Below the pieces are notes generated by a model. It searched no databases. It was not told the DNA's origin and worked only from the letters and a program-made list of their open reading frames with translations. 64,000 bases of DNA from Candidatus Dadabacteria bacterium (GTDB lineage Bacteria; Desulfobacterota_D; UBA1144; Nemesobacterales; Nemesobacteraceae). A program made the translations under genes and the position numbers. The DNA lies in contig VXTZ01000014.1 in assembly GCA_009837205.1 (NCBI GenBank), positions 45,476 through 109,475 of the forward strand, written 5' to 3'. Below are positions 50,044 to 58,900 of this stretch, one piece after another. Positions within the stretch are counted from its first letter, which is position 1, and each line of letters starts with the position of its first letter.

Positions 50044-50976
50044 TCAGTCGAAAAACTCTCTACATGCCTCAAGTATCGGGCCATTCCCTCTTTCGGAGTC
50101 AAACCACTTTATGTCTTCATCCGCGCGAAGCCAAGTGGACTGCCTTTTGGAAAACCTTTTCGTATCCGTCTTTATTTTTTCAACCGCCGTCTTGAAATCA
50201 AGCCGATCGTCCAGAAATTCGTTTATCCGCTTGTAACCTATAGACTTCATAGGCTTTAAGTCGGATCCGTATCCCTTGGCCCTTATAGCTTCTACTTCTT
50301 CAACCCAGCCGCAGTCGATCATTACGTCGACCCTTTTGTCTATGGTGTGGCGCAGCCGCTCCCGGTTCCCGAGGAGACCTATCTTAAGGGCGTTAAACCT
50401 TTCTTCTGGAAAGCCGTGCCGACGGTGATGATCCGACATGCGCTCACCCGTCGTGTGGTAAACCTCAAGCGCCCGCTCAATTCTCACGTAATCGTTCGGA
50501 TTTATCCGTCCGGCGGATACCGGGTCTACCGTCTCAAGTTTTTTGTGAAGCGACGCTATTCCCTTCGCGTCCCTCTCGCGTGCGAGGCTCTTTCTGAACT
50601 TCCGATCAACCTCAACACCTTCGAGAAGTCCGTAAAGAAGAGCCTTGACGTAAAGAAAAGTTCCCCCAACCACGACTATTTTCCCGCCATCCTCAACGAG
50701 CCTCCCGATGCGATCAAGGGCAAGCCTCATGTACGTGCCGGCGTTAAAATCCTCATCGGGCTCCACAACATCTATTAAGAAATGGGGGATCTCCCGTCTT
50801 TGCTCTTCGGTGGGTTTGGCGCTGCCTATATCGAAATGCCTGTAGACCTGAACGGAATCGGCGCTTACTATGCAAGCGCCGGTTCTGCGGGCTATTTCCA
50901 GCGCCATTTCAGTCTTTCCCGAAGCCGTCGGCCCTAAGACAACAACCAGCTTTGGTTTTTCCCGGGAAAGACTCAA
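50044..50976 (-). CDS. miaA: tRNA dimethylallyltransferase
   Basis: This 310-residue enzyme adds the isopentenyl group to A37 of tRNAs reading UNN codons. The P-loop GPTASGKT is at residues 15-22, followed by ADSVQVYRHFDIGSAKPT. The KRFSKRQSTWLR tRNA-binding motif is near residue 285. The start is TTG (50974-50976) with no strong ribosome-binding site. It follows pnp by 9 bases and ends the operon. The C-terminus converges with the ccmH-like gene, 12 bases apart. Confidence 0.95.
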   Translation of the reverse strand: MSLSREKPKLVVVLGPTASGKTEMALEIARRTGACIVSADSVQVYRHFDIGSAKPTEEQRREIPHFLIDVVEPDEDFNAGTYMRLALDRIGRLVEDGGKIVVVGGTFLYVKALLYGLLEGVEVDRKFRKSLARERDAKGIASLHKKLETVDPVSAGRINPNDYVRIERALEVYHTTGERMSDHHRRHGFPEERFNALKIGLLGNRERLRHTIDKRVDVMIDCGWVEEVEAIRAKGYGSDLKPMKSIGYKRINEFLDDRLDFKTAVEKIKTDTKRFSKRQSTWLRADEDIKWFDSERGNGPILEACREFFD

Positions 50977-50985
50977 CTGTAAGGG

Positions 50986-53094
50986 TTAGTCGGAAATCCT
51001 GTAGTCTTCTATGTTCTGGTCAAGCGCGGCTTTTCTGCTGAGCCTCACCCTGCCGTCACGCTCAACCGCAAGGCACTTTACGAGAACCTCGTCTTTTTCG
51101 TTCAGGATATCGGTTACCTTTTCGACCCTGCGGTTTTCAAGTTCGGAGATGTGCAGAAGCCCGTCTTTTCCTGGACCAAGCTCGACTATCGCTCCGAAAT
51201 CCAGAATGCGCTTAACCACGCCGACGTATAACTTGCCGGCGACTATATCCTCAACGATTCTTTTTATGATTCCCTCGGCCTTCTTGCAGGCTTCGTAGTC
51301 CGGGGAGAAAATCTTGACCAGACCATCATCCTGTATATCTATCTGCGCTCCCGTGTCCTCGACTATCTGCTTTATAGTCTTGCCGCCGGAGCCTATAACA
51401 ACCTTGACCTTATCCGGCTTTACCTGGATCGTAAGAATTCTCGGAGCGTATTCGGAAAGCTCTTCTTTGGGTCCGCTGATTACCTCTTCCATCTTCCCGA
51501 GAATATGCATTCTGCCATCTTTTGCCTGAGCAAGTGCAGTTGTGAGAACATCTTCGTTTATGCCGGTTATCTTAATATCCATCTGCAAGGCGGTAATACC
51601 GCCTTGGGTGCCGGCCACCTTAAAATCCATGTCCCCAAGGTGGTCCTCATCACCAAGAATATCAGAGAGAACGACGAAATTGTCCCCTTCCTTTATAAGT
51701 CCCATAGCTATGCCGGCCACGGGGGCACTTATAGGCACGCCCGCGTCCATAAGAGACATCGAGGAACCGCACACAGTCGCCATCGACGAAGAACCGTTTG
51801 ATTCAAGTATTTCGGAAACGATCCTGATAGTGTAGGGAAAATCCTCTTTATCCGGCAAAACGGGTTTTATCGCCCTTGCGGCAAGTGCACCGTGCCCTAT
51901 TTCTCTTCTGCCGGGACCCAGCCGGAAGCTCGTCTCTCCGACGGAGTAGGGAGGAAAGTTGTAATGCAGCATGAAACTTCTTGTCTGGTCACCTTCAAGC
52001 GCGTCTATTCTCTGCTCGTCGTATGAACTTCCCAAGGTCGTGACGACTATGGCCTGGGTTTCCCCGCGGGTAAAGAGCGCCGAACCATGGGTTCTTTCAA
52101 GAAGACCCACTTCACCCCATATGGGCCTTACCGTCGTGTAGTCCCTTCCGTCGGGTCTTTTACCCTCCACTATCTTGCTTCTCACGGAATCTTTGATCAA
52201 CTCCTCAAACGACTTGTCAATCTTGGATTTGTCTTCCGGGCGTTCCTCAATCAGTTTTTTTACCGTTTCTTCATAAGCTTGGTTTATAAGTTTCTTTCTA
52301 CCGTCCTTTGAATCAGCTACGATCCCCTGCTCAAGAGAAGGGAGCGCAGATGAACGAACCTCGCTTTCAAGCGCATCATCCATTTCGACAGCGGGAACCT
52401 CTCTTTTTTCCTTCCCGATTCCTCCAACGAAACGGTTCTGGAAAGAAACGATTTCCTTAATCCCGTCATGGGCAACCATAAGAGCTTCGACCACCTCGGC
52501 CTCGCTTACTTCCTTCGCGCCACCCTCTACCATTACAATAGCATCTTCTGTGCCCGCGACAGTTATCTCCATAGTGCTGGTCTCAAGCTGCTCGGGAGAG
52601 GGGTTTATAACAAGCTCGCCGTCTACTTTTCCGACGGTAAGAGCCGCTATGGGTCCGGCAAACGGTATATCTGAGACCATGAGCGCCGTTGAAGACGCTA
52701 TTACCGACAGAACGTCCGTAGCGTTTTTACCGTCAGCGGAAATAACCGTAACTATAACCTGGGTGGAATAAGAAAAGCCCTTGGGTATAAGCGGCCTTAC
52801 AGGCCTGTCAATAAGCCTTGACGTAAGGATTTCCTTTTCACTGGGACGCCCTTCCCTCTTAAAATAACCTCCGGGAATTTTCCCGGCTGCGAATGATTTT
52901 TCCTGATAGTTAACCGTAAGCGGCAAAAAATCATCTTCTATTTTTTCTTCCGAAGCAACAACCGTGGCAAGCACCGTAGTTCCTCCGCAGGAAGCGAGCA
53001 CCGCCCCGCTTGCCTGCTTGGCAAGCCTTCCTGTTTCAAGGCGCAACTTAGCTCCGAACAGCTCCGCTTCCATCTCTCTTAATTGTTCAGTCAA
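50986..53094 (-). CDS. pnp: Polyribonucleotide nucleotidyltransferase
   Basis: This 702-residue phosphorolytic 3'-5' exoribonuclease has two RNase PH domains, of which the second holds the active site (about 310-540). They are followed by a KH domain (VKVVIGSGGKTIKQI near 560) and an S1 domain (LYVGVVKRILDFGAIVEL near 625). The start is TTG (53092-53094) with GGAGG seven bases upstream. A minimal ATG-AAT-TGA frame overlaps this start in another frame. It follows rpsO, as in most bacteria. Confidence 0.97.
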   Translation of the reverse strand: MTEQLREMEAELFGAKLRLETGRLAKQASGAVLASCGGTTVLATVVASEEKIEDDFLPLTVNYQEKSFAAGKIPGGYFKREGRPSEKEILTSRLIDRPVRPLIPKGFSYSTQVIVTVISADGKNATDVLSVIASSTALMVSDIPFAGPIAALTVGKVDGELVINPSPEQLETSTMEITVAGTEDAIVMVEGGAKEVSEAEVVEALMVAHDGIKEIVSFQNRFVGGIGKEKREVPAVEMDDALESEVRSSALPSLEQGIVADSKDGRKKLINQAYEETVKKLIEERPEDKSKIDKSFEELIKDSVRSKIVEGKRPDGRDYTTVRPIWGEVGLLERTHGSALFTRGETQAIVVTTLGSSYDEQRIDALEGDQTRSFMLHYNFPPYSVGETSFRLGPGRREIGHGALAARAIKPVLPDKEDFPYTIRIVSEILESNGSSSMATVCGSSMSLMDAGVPISAPVAGIAMGLIKEGDNFVVLSDILGDEDHLGDMDFKVAGTQGGITALQMDIKITGINEDVLTTALAQAKDGRMHILGKMEEVISGPKEELSEYAPRILTIQVKPDKVKVVIGSGGKTIKQIVEDTGAQIDIQDDGLVKIFSPDYEACKKAEGIIKRIVEDIVAGKLYVGVVKRILDFGAIVELGPGKDGLLHISELENRRVEKVTDILNEKDEVLVKCLAVERDGRVRLSRKAALDQNIEDYRISD

Positions 53095-53119
53095 TTCATT
53101 TCCTCCAAATATTACTTCC

Positions 53120-53389
53120 TTATCTTCTTAGTCCAAGGGTCTCAATCAGCTTTCCGTACTCCTGCGGTCTCACCCTCTTCACGTAATTGAGCAGTTTTCT
53201 TCTCTTGGCAACCATTGAAACCAGTCCTTTTCTTGAATGGTTATCCTTGGGCGCTCTTTTCACGTGCTCGGACAGTTCCTGTATCTTTCCGTTCAGAATC
53301 CCTATCTGAACCTCGGCCGAACCAACGTCATTCTCATGTTTTTGAAACTCTTTTATGATTCGTGCCTTTTCTTCTTTCTGCAAAGACAT
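53120..53389 (-). CDS. rpsO: 30S ribosomal protein S15
   Basis: This 89-residue protein binds the central domain of 16S rRNA. The KDNHSRKGLVSMVAKRRKLLNYVKR block (residues about 46-70) is the family hallmark. It lies between truB and pnp, the usual order. Confidence 0.97.
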   Translation of the reverse strand: MSLQKEEKARIIKEFQKHENDVGSAEVQIGILNGKIQELSEHVKRAPKDNHSRKGLVSMVAKRRKLLNYVKRVRPQEYGKLIETLGLRR

Positions 53390-53418
53390 AAATTACTTCC
53401 TCCTAGACCCTTGCCTGA

Positions 53419-54330
53419 TCAGTTAAACACTCTTAAATGCCGGAACACTATATCCTTATCTCCCATATACTCAAACTCATCCGAGTCAGTCTTCGCCTCG
53501 CAGATGGAAAGAATCTTTTTCCGGCAAAATATGGTGATTATATCCCTATTTTTGAATTCGGGCAATTCCACGCCCGAAAGAACCCCACGGCAAAGAGGAA
53601 TTCCGTTGCGCACGCTCTCGCACAGATCCTCTTCCAAATGAACCCTAGGATAGCTCCTGAGAACATCCTCTAGGGGAAGAACATTGTAATTCCCGGATTC
53701 CACATCCTCAATACTGCTGGCCTCGCCGAGCGTGAATGGACCGCTTCTGAGTCTTCTCAGTTCGGAAAGATGGGCTCCGCAGCCCAGTTTCCTCCCGGCA
53801 TCCGAGGCAATCACCCTTACGTAGGTTCCGCGAGAACACTTCACGTAAAAAGTCGCTTTGGGGTAAGAAAAATGAAGAAGTCTTATTTCCTCTATGGTGA
53901 CTCTTTTCGGTTTCCTTTCAACTTCCTTCCCGGCTCTTGCAAGGGCGTAGAGCTTCGTACCTGAAACCTTGGCGGCGGAATACATTGGGGGGACCTGCAT
54001 TATCTCCCCCGCAAATCCTTCAATGACCTCTTCAATCTCATCCTTGCCCAGATGCTCCGCATCCACTCGGCCGGTAACAGTACCGGTCTCGTCCATGGTA
54101 TCGGTCGATACGCCCAGGGTCATCTCGGCCTCGTATTCCTTTATATCATCTCCGAGGTAAGGAATGGCTTTTGTCGCCTGATTAAAACACAGAGTCAATA
54201 CTCCCGTCGCGAACGGATCCAGAGTGCCCGTATGACCCGCCTTTTTTGCTCCCAAGGCTTTTTTCACCCTGTTAAGCACCTGAGCGGAGGTATAACCCTT
54301 GGGCTTGTCGAGAATCATAACTCCATTCAT
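53419..54330 (-). CDS. truB: tRNA pseudouridine(55) synthase
   Basis: This 303-residue enzyme makes pseudouridine 55 in the tRNA T loop. The start of the domain, MILDKPKGYTS, and the catalytic Asp in KAGHTGTLDPFATGVL are present. I chose the ATG at 54328-54330 that forms TGATG with the nrnA stop. A longer frame from 54399 would add 23 residues inside nrnA. A PUA-like C-terminal segment is present. Confidence 0.95.
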   Translation of the reverse strand: MNGVMILDKPKGYTSAQVLNRVKKALGAKKAGHTGTLDPFATGVLTLCFNQATKAIPYLGDDIKEYEAEMTLGVSTDTMDETGTVTGRVDAEHLGKDEIEEVIEGFAGEIMQVPPMYSAAKVSGTKLYALARAGKEVERKPKRVTIEEIRLLHFSYPKATFYVKCSRGTYVRVIASDAGRKLGCGAHLSELRRLRSGPFTLGEASSIEDVESGNYNVLPLEDVLRSYPRVHLEEDLCESVRNGIPLCRGVLSGVELPEFKNRDIITIFCRKKILSICEAKTDSDEFEYMGDKDIVFRHLRVFN

Positions 54331-55292
54331 CACATTGCTTCCTGAATCGAACTGCGAAGCCTGCGTTTGACGGTAGCGAGCGGCGCGGAAATCACACATC
54401 CGGCCGCCTTGCGGTGTCCTCCCCCGCCGTACCGTCTGGCGATCTGCGCCACGTCCACATACTCCTTGGATCTGAGACTCACTTTCCAGCCGATGGCGGA
54501 TTCCTGCCTCAGAAAAACCGCGACCTCAATCCCTTCAATTGCCCTCGCCATGCTTACAAGACCCTCTGTATGCTCCTTTTCGGTGCCGGTCTGCTGGAAC
54601 ATCTCGCTCGATACGTGAAGAAAAGCGATTTTCCCGTTTACCTCAAGGGTGTTCATTGCCAAGGTCCTAAGCATGACCTTTCTAAGAGGTTCGTTATCAT
54701 AAATGAATCTTGAGATTTTTTCGGGATCGGCTCCGCAGTCGACCAGATCAGCGGCGATCGTGAACGTCTCAGAACGGGTGTTTGAATACCGGAACGAACC
54801 CGTATCCCCGACTATGGTGGAGAAAAGGCACTCAGCAACGTTCGGGCTTATGGGAATCCCGAGCCGTTTTATCATCCTGTAGAGAATAACTCCAGTAGAA
54901 GATGCGTTTTCATCAACAAGGCAGTACTCGGAACCCGTGCTGTTGGTTACGTGGTGGTCCACAAACGCAAACGTGAAACCGTTTTTCAGGATAAAGTTCT
55001 CAAACTCTTTCCCGGGTCGAGAAACATCGGCACAGTCAAGGAGCATAACCACGTCCACTGGGTTGGTGACGCTTTCAAGAGAATCGATAATGCCGGAGCA
55101 CTCGGGAAGAAATCGCAGGTACTCAGGAACCCCGTCCGCGTTATACATGATCACATCTTTTCCAAGCTCGCGAAGGACCAGCGCCATGGCTATGGTTGAA
55201 CCCAGAGCGTCGCAATCCGGATTCTCGTGGGAAACGACAAGAAAGCTTTGGTTCGCCCTTATGAGATCAAGGATATTATCAAGCTTGTTCAT
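54330..55292 (-). CDS. nrnA: DHH-family phosphoesterase NrnA (nanoRNase/pAp phosphatase)
   Basis: This 320-residue enzyme has metal-binding His22, Asp26 and Asp28 (SHENPDCDALG), Asp87, and the DHH motif at residues 112-114 (VDHHVTN). The DHHA1 domain ends with GGGGHRKAAGC. It degrades 2-5 nt RNAs and may dephosphorylate 3'-phosphoadenosine 5'-phosphate. It overlaps rbfA by 14 bases and truB by one, consistent with an RNA-metabolism operon. Confidence 0.93.
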   Translation of the reverse strand: MNKLDNILDLIRANQSFLVVSHENPDCDALGSTIAMALVLRELGKDVIMYNADGVPEYLRFLPECSGIIDSLESVTNPVDVVMLLDCADVSRPGKEFENFILKNGFTFAFVDHHVTNSTGSEYCLVDENASSTGVILYRMIKRLGIPISPNVAECLFSTIVGDTGSFRYSNTRSETFTIAADLVDCGADPEKISRFIYDNEPLRKVMLRTLAMNTLEVNGKIAFLHVSSEMFQQTGTEKEHTEGLVSMARAIEGIEVAVFLRQESAIGWKVSLRSKEYVDVAQIARRYGGGGHRKAAGCVISAPLATVKRRLRSSIQEAM

Positions 55293-55638
55293 CCGACAAG
55301 TCCTTTATCAGTTCGTCAATTCTCCCCCCTTTCTCCACTAAATCGTCGTACTCGAATTCTATATTCGGAATTTTTTTTATCCTCAATCTCTTGGAAAGAG
55401 TGCTTTTTATGTAGCCTGTAGCGTTCTTTAATCCCTCAAGCATCTCCTGGGTATCGGAGCGTTCATCAAAAGAGGTAAAAAAGACCTTCGCGTAGCCCAT
55501 GTCGTCTGTAACCCTCACGGCCGTTATGCTTGCCGACGACACCCTGGGGTCCTTGATCTTGCCGCGTACCAGCATTTCGGATATCTCCTTTATGAGAAGA
55601 TCGGATATCCTCGCGGATCTTTTGTAGCTGTGAGACAT
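55279..55638 (-). CDS. rbfA: Ribosome-binding factor A
   Basis: This 119-residue KH-like protein is needed for 16S rRNA 5'-end maturation and cold growth. The N-terminal SYKRSARISDLLIKEISEML and the DPRVSSASITAVRVTDDMGYAKVFF segment are characteristic. It lies downstream of ylxP and overlaps nrnA. Confidence 0.94.
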   Translation of the reverse strand: MSHSYKRSARISDLLIKEISEMLVRGKIKDPRVSSASITAVRVTDDMGYAKVFFTSFDERSDTQEMLEGLKNATGYIKSTLSKRLRIKKIPNIEFEYDDLVEKGGRIDELIKDLSDEQA

Positions 55639-55648
55639 CTTCGTTCAC

Positions 55649-55939
55649 TTAGAAATGGATGATCTCCACCTCTTTTTCACCCATGCGGAAATTCCCAGTG
55701 CTCTCGATATAGGAAGTCACCTTGTCCAGAACTGAATTTACCAAGGAAACATCGTTGGAGACATATCCAAATCCTATTGTAGCTTTGTCCTTTAGGTCCA
55801 AAGAATCGACTTCAGCCATTGAGAGGCTCGGGAATCTTGATCTTGCTCTTTCGACAAGACTTTTGATCAGGCGTCTTTTATCCTTCAAAGACCTGTTGCC
55901 TGACATGTAGAGTTCAAGTCTGGCTATGCCCACAACCAT
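55649..55939 (-). CDS. YlxP-like DUF503 protein
   Basis: This 96-residue protein has the DUF503 features VGIARLELYMSGNRSLKDKRR near the start and TIGFGYVSNDVSLVNSVLDKV in the middle. The family usually sits between infB and rbfA, as it does here apart from the inserted secreted gene. Its role in ribosome assembly or translation is not established. Confidence 0.9.
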   Translation of the reverse strand: MVVGIARLELYMSGNRSLKDKRRLIKSLVERARSRFPSLSMAEVDSLDLKDKATIGFGYVSNDVSLVNSVLDKVTSYIESTGNFRMGEKEVEIIHF

Positions 55940-55977
55940 TTAAAAGGGAATTATGTGTTATCGCTGACAAGCTGAAT

Positions 55978-56256
55978 TCATTCTTTCTGACACCAACAGG
56001 AAGCCGTGGTTTTACTCGCTTTGCAATAGGCCCAGGTTCCTTCTCCGCAACGTTTACGACAAGAACTGCTGCCATCTCCACTTTTCGCTTTGCATCGACC
56101 ACGACCTTCACCTTTTGATAATTCTTCCGACTGAACTTCCGTTTCTGGAACTTCAACGCTTGTCGTTTCTTTACTAACAGCATTTGCAGACATGCCAACC
56201 GCAAACGCTGAACCGCTGACGGTCAAGGTAAAAATGAGGAGCAAAGCCTTAAACAT
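55978..56256 (-). CDS. Small secreted Cys-rich protein with CS-alpha-beta (defensin-like) cysteine pattern
   Basis: This 92-residue protein has a signal peptide (residues 1-19, ending SAFA), an acidic middle of about 32 residues with seven Glu, and a basic tail of 42 residues. The tail has six cysteines spaced C-x10-C-x3-C-x7-C-x8-C-x1-C. CxxxC followed by CxC is the hallmark of the cysteine-stabilised alpha-beta fold of defensins and scorpion toxins. Net tail charge is about +7 (ten Lys/Arg, three Asp/Glu). An AGAGAG ribosome-binding site lies about 7 bases before the ATG. It is inserted between infB and ylxP. I recognise no close family. A secreted antimicrobial or toxin-like peptide is the leading idea; a generic disulfide-rich periplasmic protein is the alternative. 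Confidence 0.72.
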   Translation of the reverse strand: MFKALLLIFTLTVSGSAFAVGMSANAVSKETTSVEVPETEVQSEELSKGEGRGRCKAKSGDGSSSCRKRCGEGTWAYCKASKTTASCWCQKE

Positions 56257-56293
56257 GATAAACTCTCTTATGTCTTGATTTAAAACCTAGATA

Positions 56294-58852
56294 TCAAAGC
56301 TCCTGCTTTATCTCCTCAAGCTTGTAGAGTTCGAAGACATCTCCCTGCTTCACGTCGTTGAAATTCTCTATCGTTATACCGCATTCGTAGCCCGATTGGA
56401 CCTCTTTCACGTCCTCTTTAAAGCGTCTAAGAGAACTTACCTTGCCGTCAAAGACAACCGTGCCGTCCCGAACCACTCTGATACTGTTGTCCCTGCTTAC
56501 CCTACCGTCAGAAACCATGCATCCCGCGATAGTCCCCACTCTTGACACGTGGAAAAGCTCCTTTACATCCATGTGGGCCACCACGACTTCCTTGCGAATG
56601 GGCTCGAGAAGTCCCTCCATCGCGCTTTTTACGCGGCTTACCACGTCGTAAATTATTGAATGAAGTTCAAGAGAAACACCTTCCTTCTCAGAAATCCTAA
56701 GCGCGTTCGCATCCGGGCGGACGTTAAACCCTATCACCACCGCGTTTGAGGCGCTTGCAAGAACCACATCCGTCTCGTTTATGCCTCCGGCTCCGGAGTG
56801 AACGATCTTTACCCTGCACTTCTCGGTAGAGAGTTTTTCCAAAGACTCCCTGAGAGCCTCAACCGATCCCTGGGTATCTGCCTTTATGATGAGCGAAAGT
56901 TCTTTCGCTTCCTCGTTTTCAATAGAGCTGAAAAGGTCTTCGAGCGAAAGTTTCGGAGTGGTGATCACCTTGCGGGACCTGATCTTATCCAGACGGTGAG
57001 AAGTTACCTCCTTAGCTGTCTTTTCATCTTTGACTACATGGAATTTTTCCCCGGCTTCGGCAACTCCCGAGAGACCCATGATCTTAACGGGCATTGAAGG
57101 ACCGACGCTTTTTACCGCTTTGCCCTTGTCATCAGTAAGGGCCCTTATTTTTCCGCTGTGAACCCCTGATACAACGCAATCTCCGACCCGAAGAGTCCCC
57201 TCCTTGACTATGACAGTGGAGACCGCTCCCCTTCCCTTGTCAAGCTCCGCTTCTACCACCACGCCGTTTGCTTTTTTATCGGGCGACGCCTTGAGTTCAA
57301 GTATATCGGCCTGGAGCAGCACAAGTTCAAGGAGTTCACTTAGACCCTTTTTCTTTTTCGCTGAAACCTCGGCAAAAAGAGTATCTCCTCCCCACTGTTC
57401 CGATATGAGATCTATCTCTGAGAGCTCTCTCCTGATTTTTTCGACATCGGCACCTTCCTTGTCGACTTTGTTTATGGCTACTATAATCGGAACTCCGGCC
57501 GCTTTCGCGTGGTTAACCGCTTCGACCGTCTGGGGCATTACTCCGTCATCCGCCGCCACTACCAAGATCACTATGTCCGTTATACTCGCACCGCGGGCCC
57601 TCATTGAAGTAAACGCCTCGTGCCCAGGCGTATCCACGAAAACTATGGTTGAATCCTTTATGTTCACTGCGTAGGCACCTATGTGCTGCGTTATTCCACC
57701 GGCCTCTCCCGCGACAACATTGGTTTCCCTTATAGAGTCAAGGAGTGTGGTCTTGCCGTGATCAACATGTCCCATGACCGTAACGACCGGCGGGCACGGC
57801 ATTTTCTCCGCATCTTGCGACTCATCCTGGTCAAAAAGCAGGTCCTCTTCGACAAACCTCTCAACGGTCACATTAAAACCGAACTCATCGGCAAGAAGCT
57901 CGGCGGTATCGCTGTCAATTGACTGGTTGATCGTAGCGCCCGTACCCATGGTCATGAGTTTCTTAACGACTTCCGCCGCTTTTACGCTCATCATCTTCGC
58001 AAGGTCGGAAACCACTATCGTTTCACCAACCTTAATGTTTCTTTTCGATGTGTGGGTGGGGGAAATCGGAAGAATTCTCCCGTCCTGTCCATCTGCCGGG
58101 TAGACCCCCCTGTTTTTCCCGGGTCCGTCGAAATTCTGCCTTAGTTTGGGCTTTTTGTTCTGTATTACATATTCTTTTCTGCTGGGAACCTTGGTCCGGA
58201 ATGCTCTTTTGAGCTGCTCCAAGGTCTCTTCATCATGTATTTCCTCTTTTAGGGGCTTGCCCTTTTTAGTTTTTTTCTTCTGCTTTCGTTCGCCTTGATC
58301 ATCCGCTTCCTCAACGGCCTTTTCAGGTTCCGGGTATGGCTCGGTCTTGAGCTCAGCATCATCTGTCTGAGGAACCTCGGCTTCGGGCAACTGCTCGACT
58401 TCGCGCGCCTCCTCAGGTATCGCTTCGCTCTCGGCGCTTGGAACCTGAAGCGGTTCAGTTTCCACGGATTCAGACGGAAGAGGAATTTCTGGCTCCGGCT
58501 TGATTTCCGCAGGTTCCCCGGCAGCCGGAACGGCTTCTGCTTCCACAGGCTCTGGCTCCGGTTTTACAACCTTCTTTCTTCTTCTTACAACCCTAGAACC
58601 CTTTCTTCTTTCGACGAAGTCGCCCGTTTCAGACTTGAAAACCTTTACGGTTTCCTTCTGCTCTTCCGCCGTTTCTAAAGAATTCTCCTCCGGGACGCTA
58701 ATAAGCGCCTTTTTTATTCTCTCGGCATCTGTTTCCGAGACTACGTTTTGGTGACTTGTAACTTTCATTCCAAGCTTTACGCTCTGCTCTACTACCTCTT
58801 TGCTGGTTATTCCCAACTCTTTGGCTATCTGATGTATTCTGACTTTAGGCAT
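56294..58852 (-). CDS. infB: Translation initiation factor IF-2
   Basis: This 852-residue GTPase brings initiator tRNA to the 30S subunit. The N-terminal IF2N segment (VRIHQIAKELGITSKEVVEQ) is followed by a long, low-complexity Pro/Glu linker (about 90-210). The G domain has [14 protein letters not shown] near 360, DTPGHEAF, and NKVDKEGADVEK. Beta-barrel domains and a C-terminal fMet-tRNA-binding domain follow. Start ATG 58850-58852 has only a weak GGA upstream, directly after a terminator-like hairpin. Confidence 0.97.
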   Translation of the reverse strand: MPKVRIHQIAKELGITSKEVVEQSVKLGMKVTSHQNVVSETDAERIKKALISVPEENSLETAEEQKETVKVFKSETGDFVERRKGSRVVRRRKKVVKPEPEPVEAEAVPAAGEPAEIKPEPEIPLPSESVETEPLQVPSAESEAIPEEAREVEQLPEAEVPQTDDAELKTEPYPEPEKAVEEADDQGERKQKKKTKKGKPLKEEIHDEETLEQLKRAFRTKVPSRKEYVIQNKKPKLRQNFDGPGKNRGVYPADGQDGRILPISPTHTSKRNIKVGETIVVSDLAKMMSVKAAEVVKKLMTMGTGATINQSIDSDTAELLADEFGFNVTVERFVEEDLLFDQDESQDAEKMPCPPVVTVMGHVDHGKTTLLDSIRETNVVAGEAGGITQHIGAYAVNIKDSTIVFVDTPGHEAFTSMRARGASITDIVILVVAADDGVMPQTVEAVNHAKAAGVPIIVAINKVDKEGADVEKIRRELSEIDLISEQWGGDTLFAEVSAKKKKGLSELLELVLLQADILELKASPDKKANGVVVEAELDKGRGAVSTVIVKEGTLRVGDCVVSGVHSGKIRALTDDKGKAVKSVGPSMPVKIMGLSGVAEAGEKFHVVKDEKTAKEVTSHRLDKIRSRKVITTPKLSLEDLFSSIENEEAKELSLIIKADTQGSVEALRESLEKLSTEKCRVKIVHSGAGGINETDVVLASASNAVVIGFNVRPDANALRISEKEGVSLELHSIIYDVVSRVKSAMEGLLEPIRKEVVVAHMDVKELFHVSRVGTIAGCMVSDGRVSRDNSIRVVRDGTVVFDGKVSSLRRFKEDVKEVQSGYECGITIENFNDVKQGDVFELYKLEEIKQEL

Positions 58853-58857
58853 ATTCC

Positions 58858-58888
58858 AAAAAAAACCCGCTCTCCCATAGATGCGGGT
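58858..58888 (-). terminator. Terminator-like hairpin between nusA and infB
   Basis: On the minus strand ACCCGC (58883-58888), a 12-base loop and GCGGGT (58865-58870) are followed by an eight-T run ending 5 bases before the infB start codon. This looks like an intrinsic terminator inside the operon, so infB expression would depend on read-through or on a second promoter. Confidence 0.65.
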
Positions 58889-58900
58889 CGGTGGTTTTTG

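Noticed and set aside
55914..56204. 96-aa minus-strand frame overlapping the Cys-rich gene
   Set aside because: No signal peptide, no ribosome-binding site and low-complexity Lys/Arg. The overlapping frame at 55978-56256 has a signal peptide and ordered cysteines.
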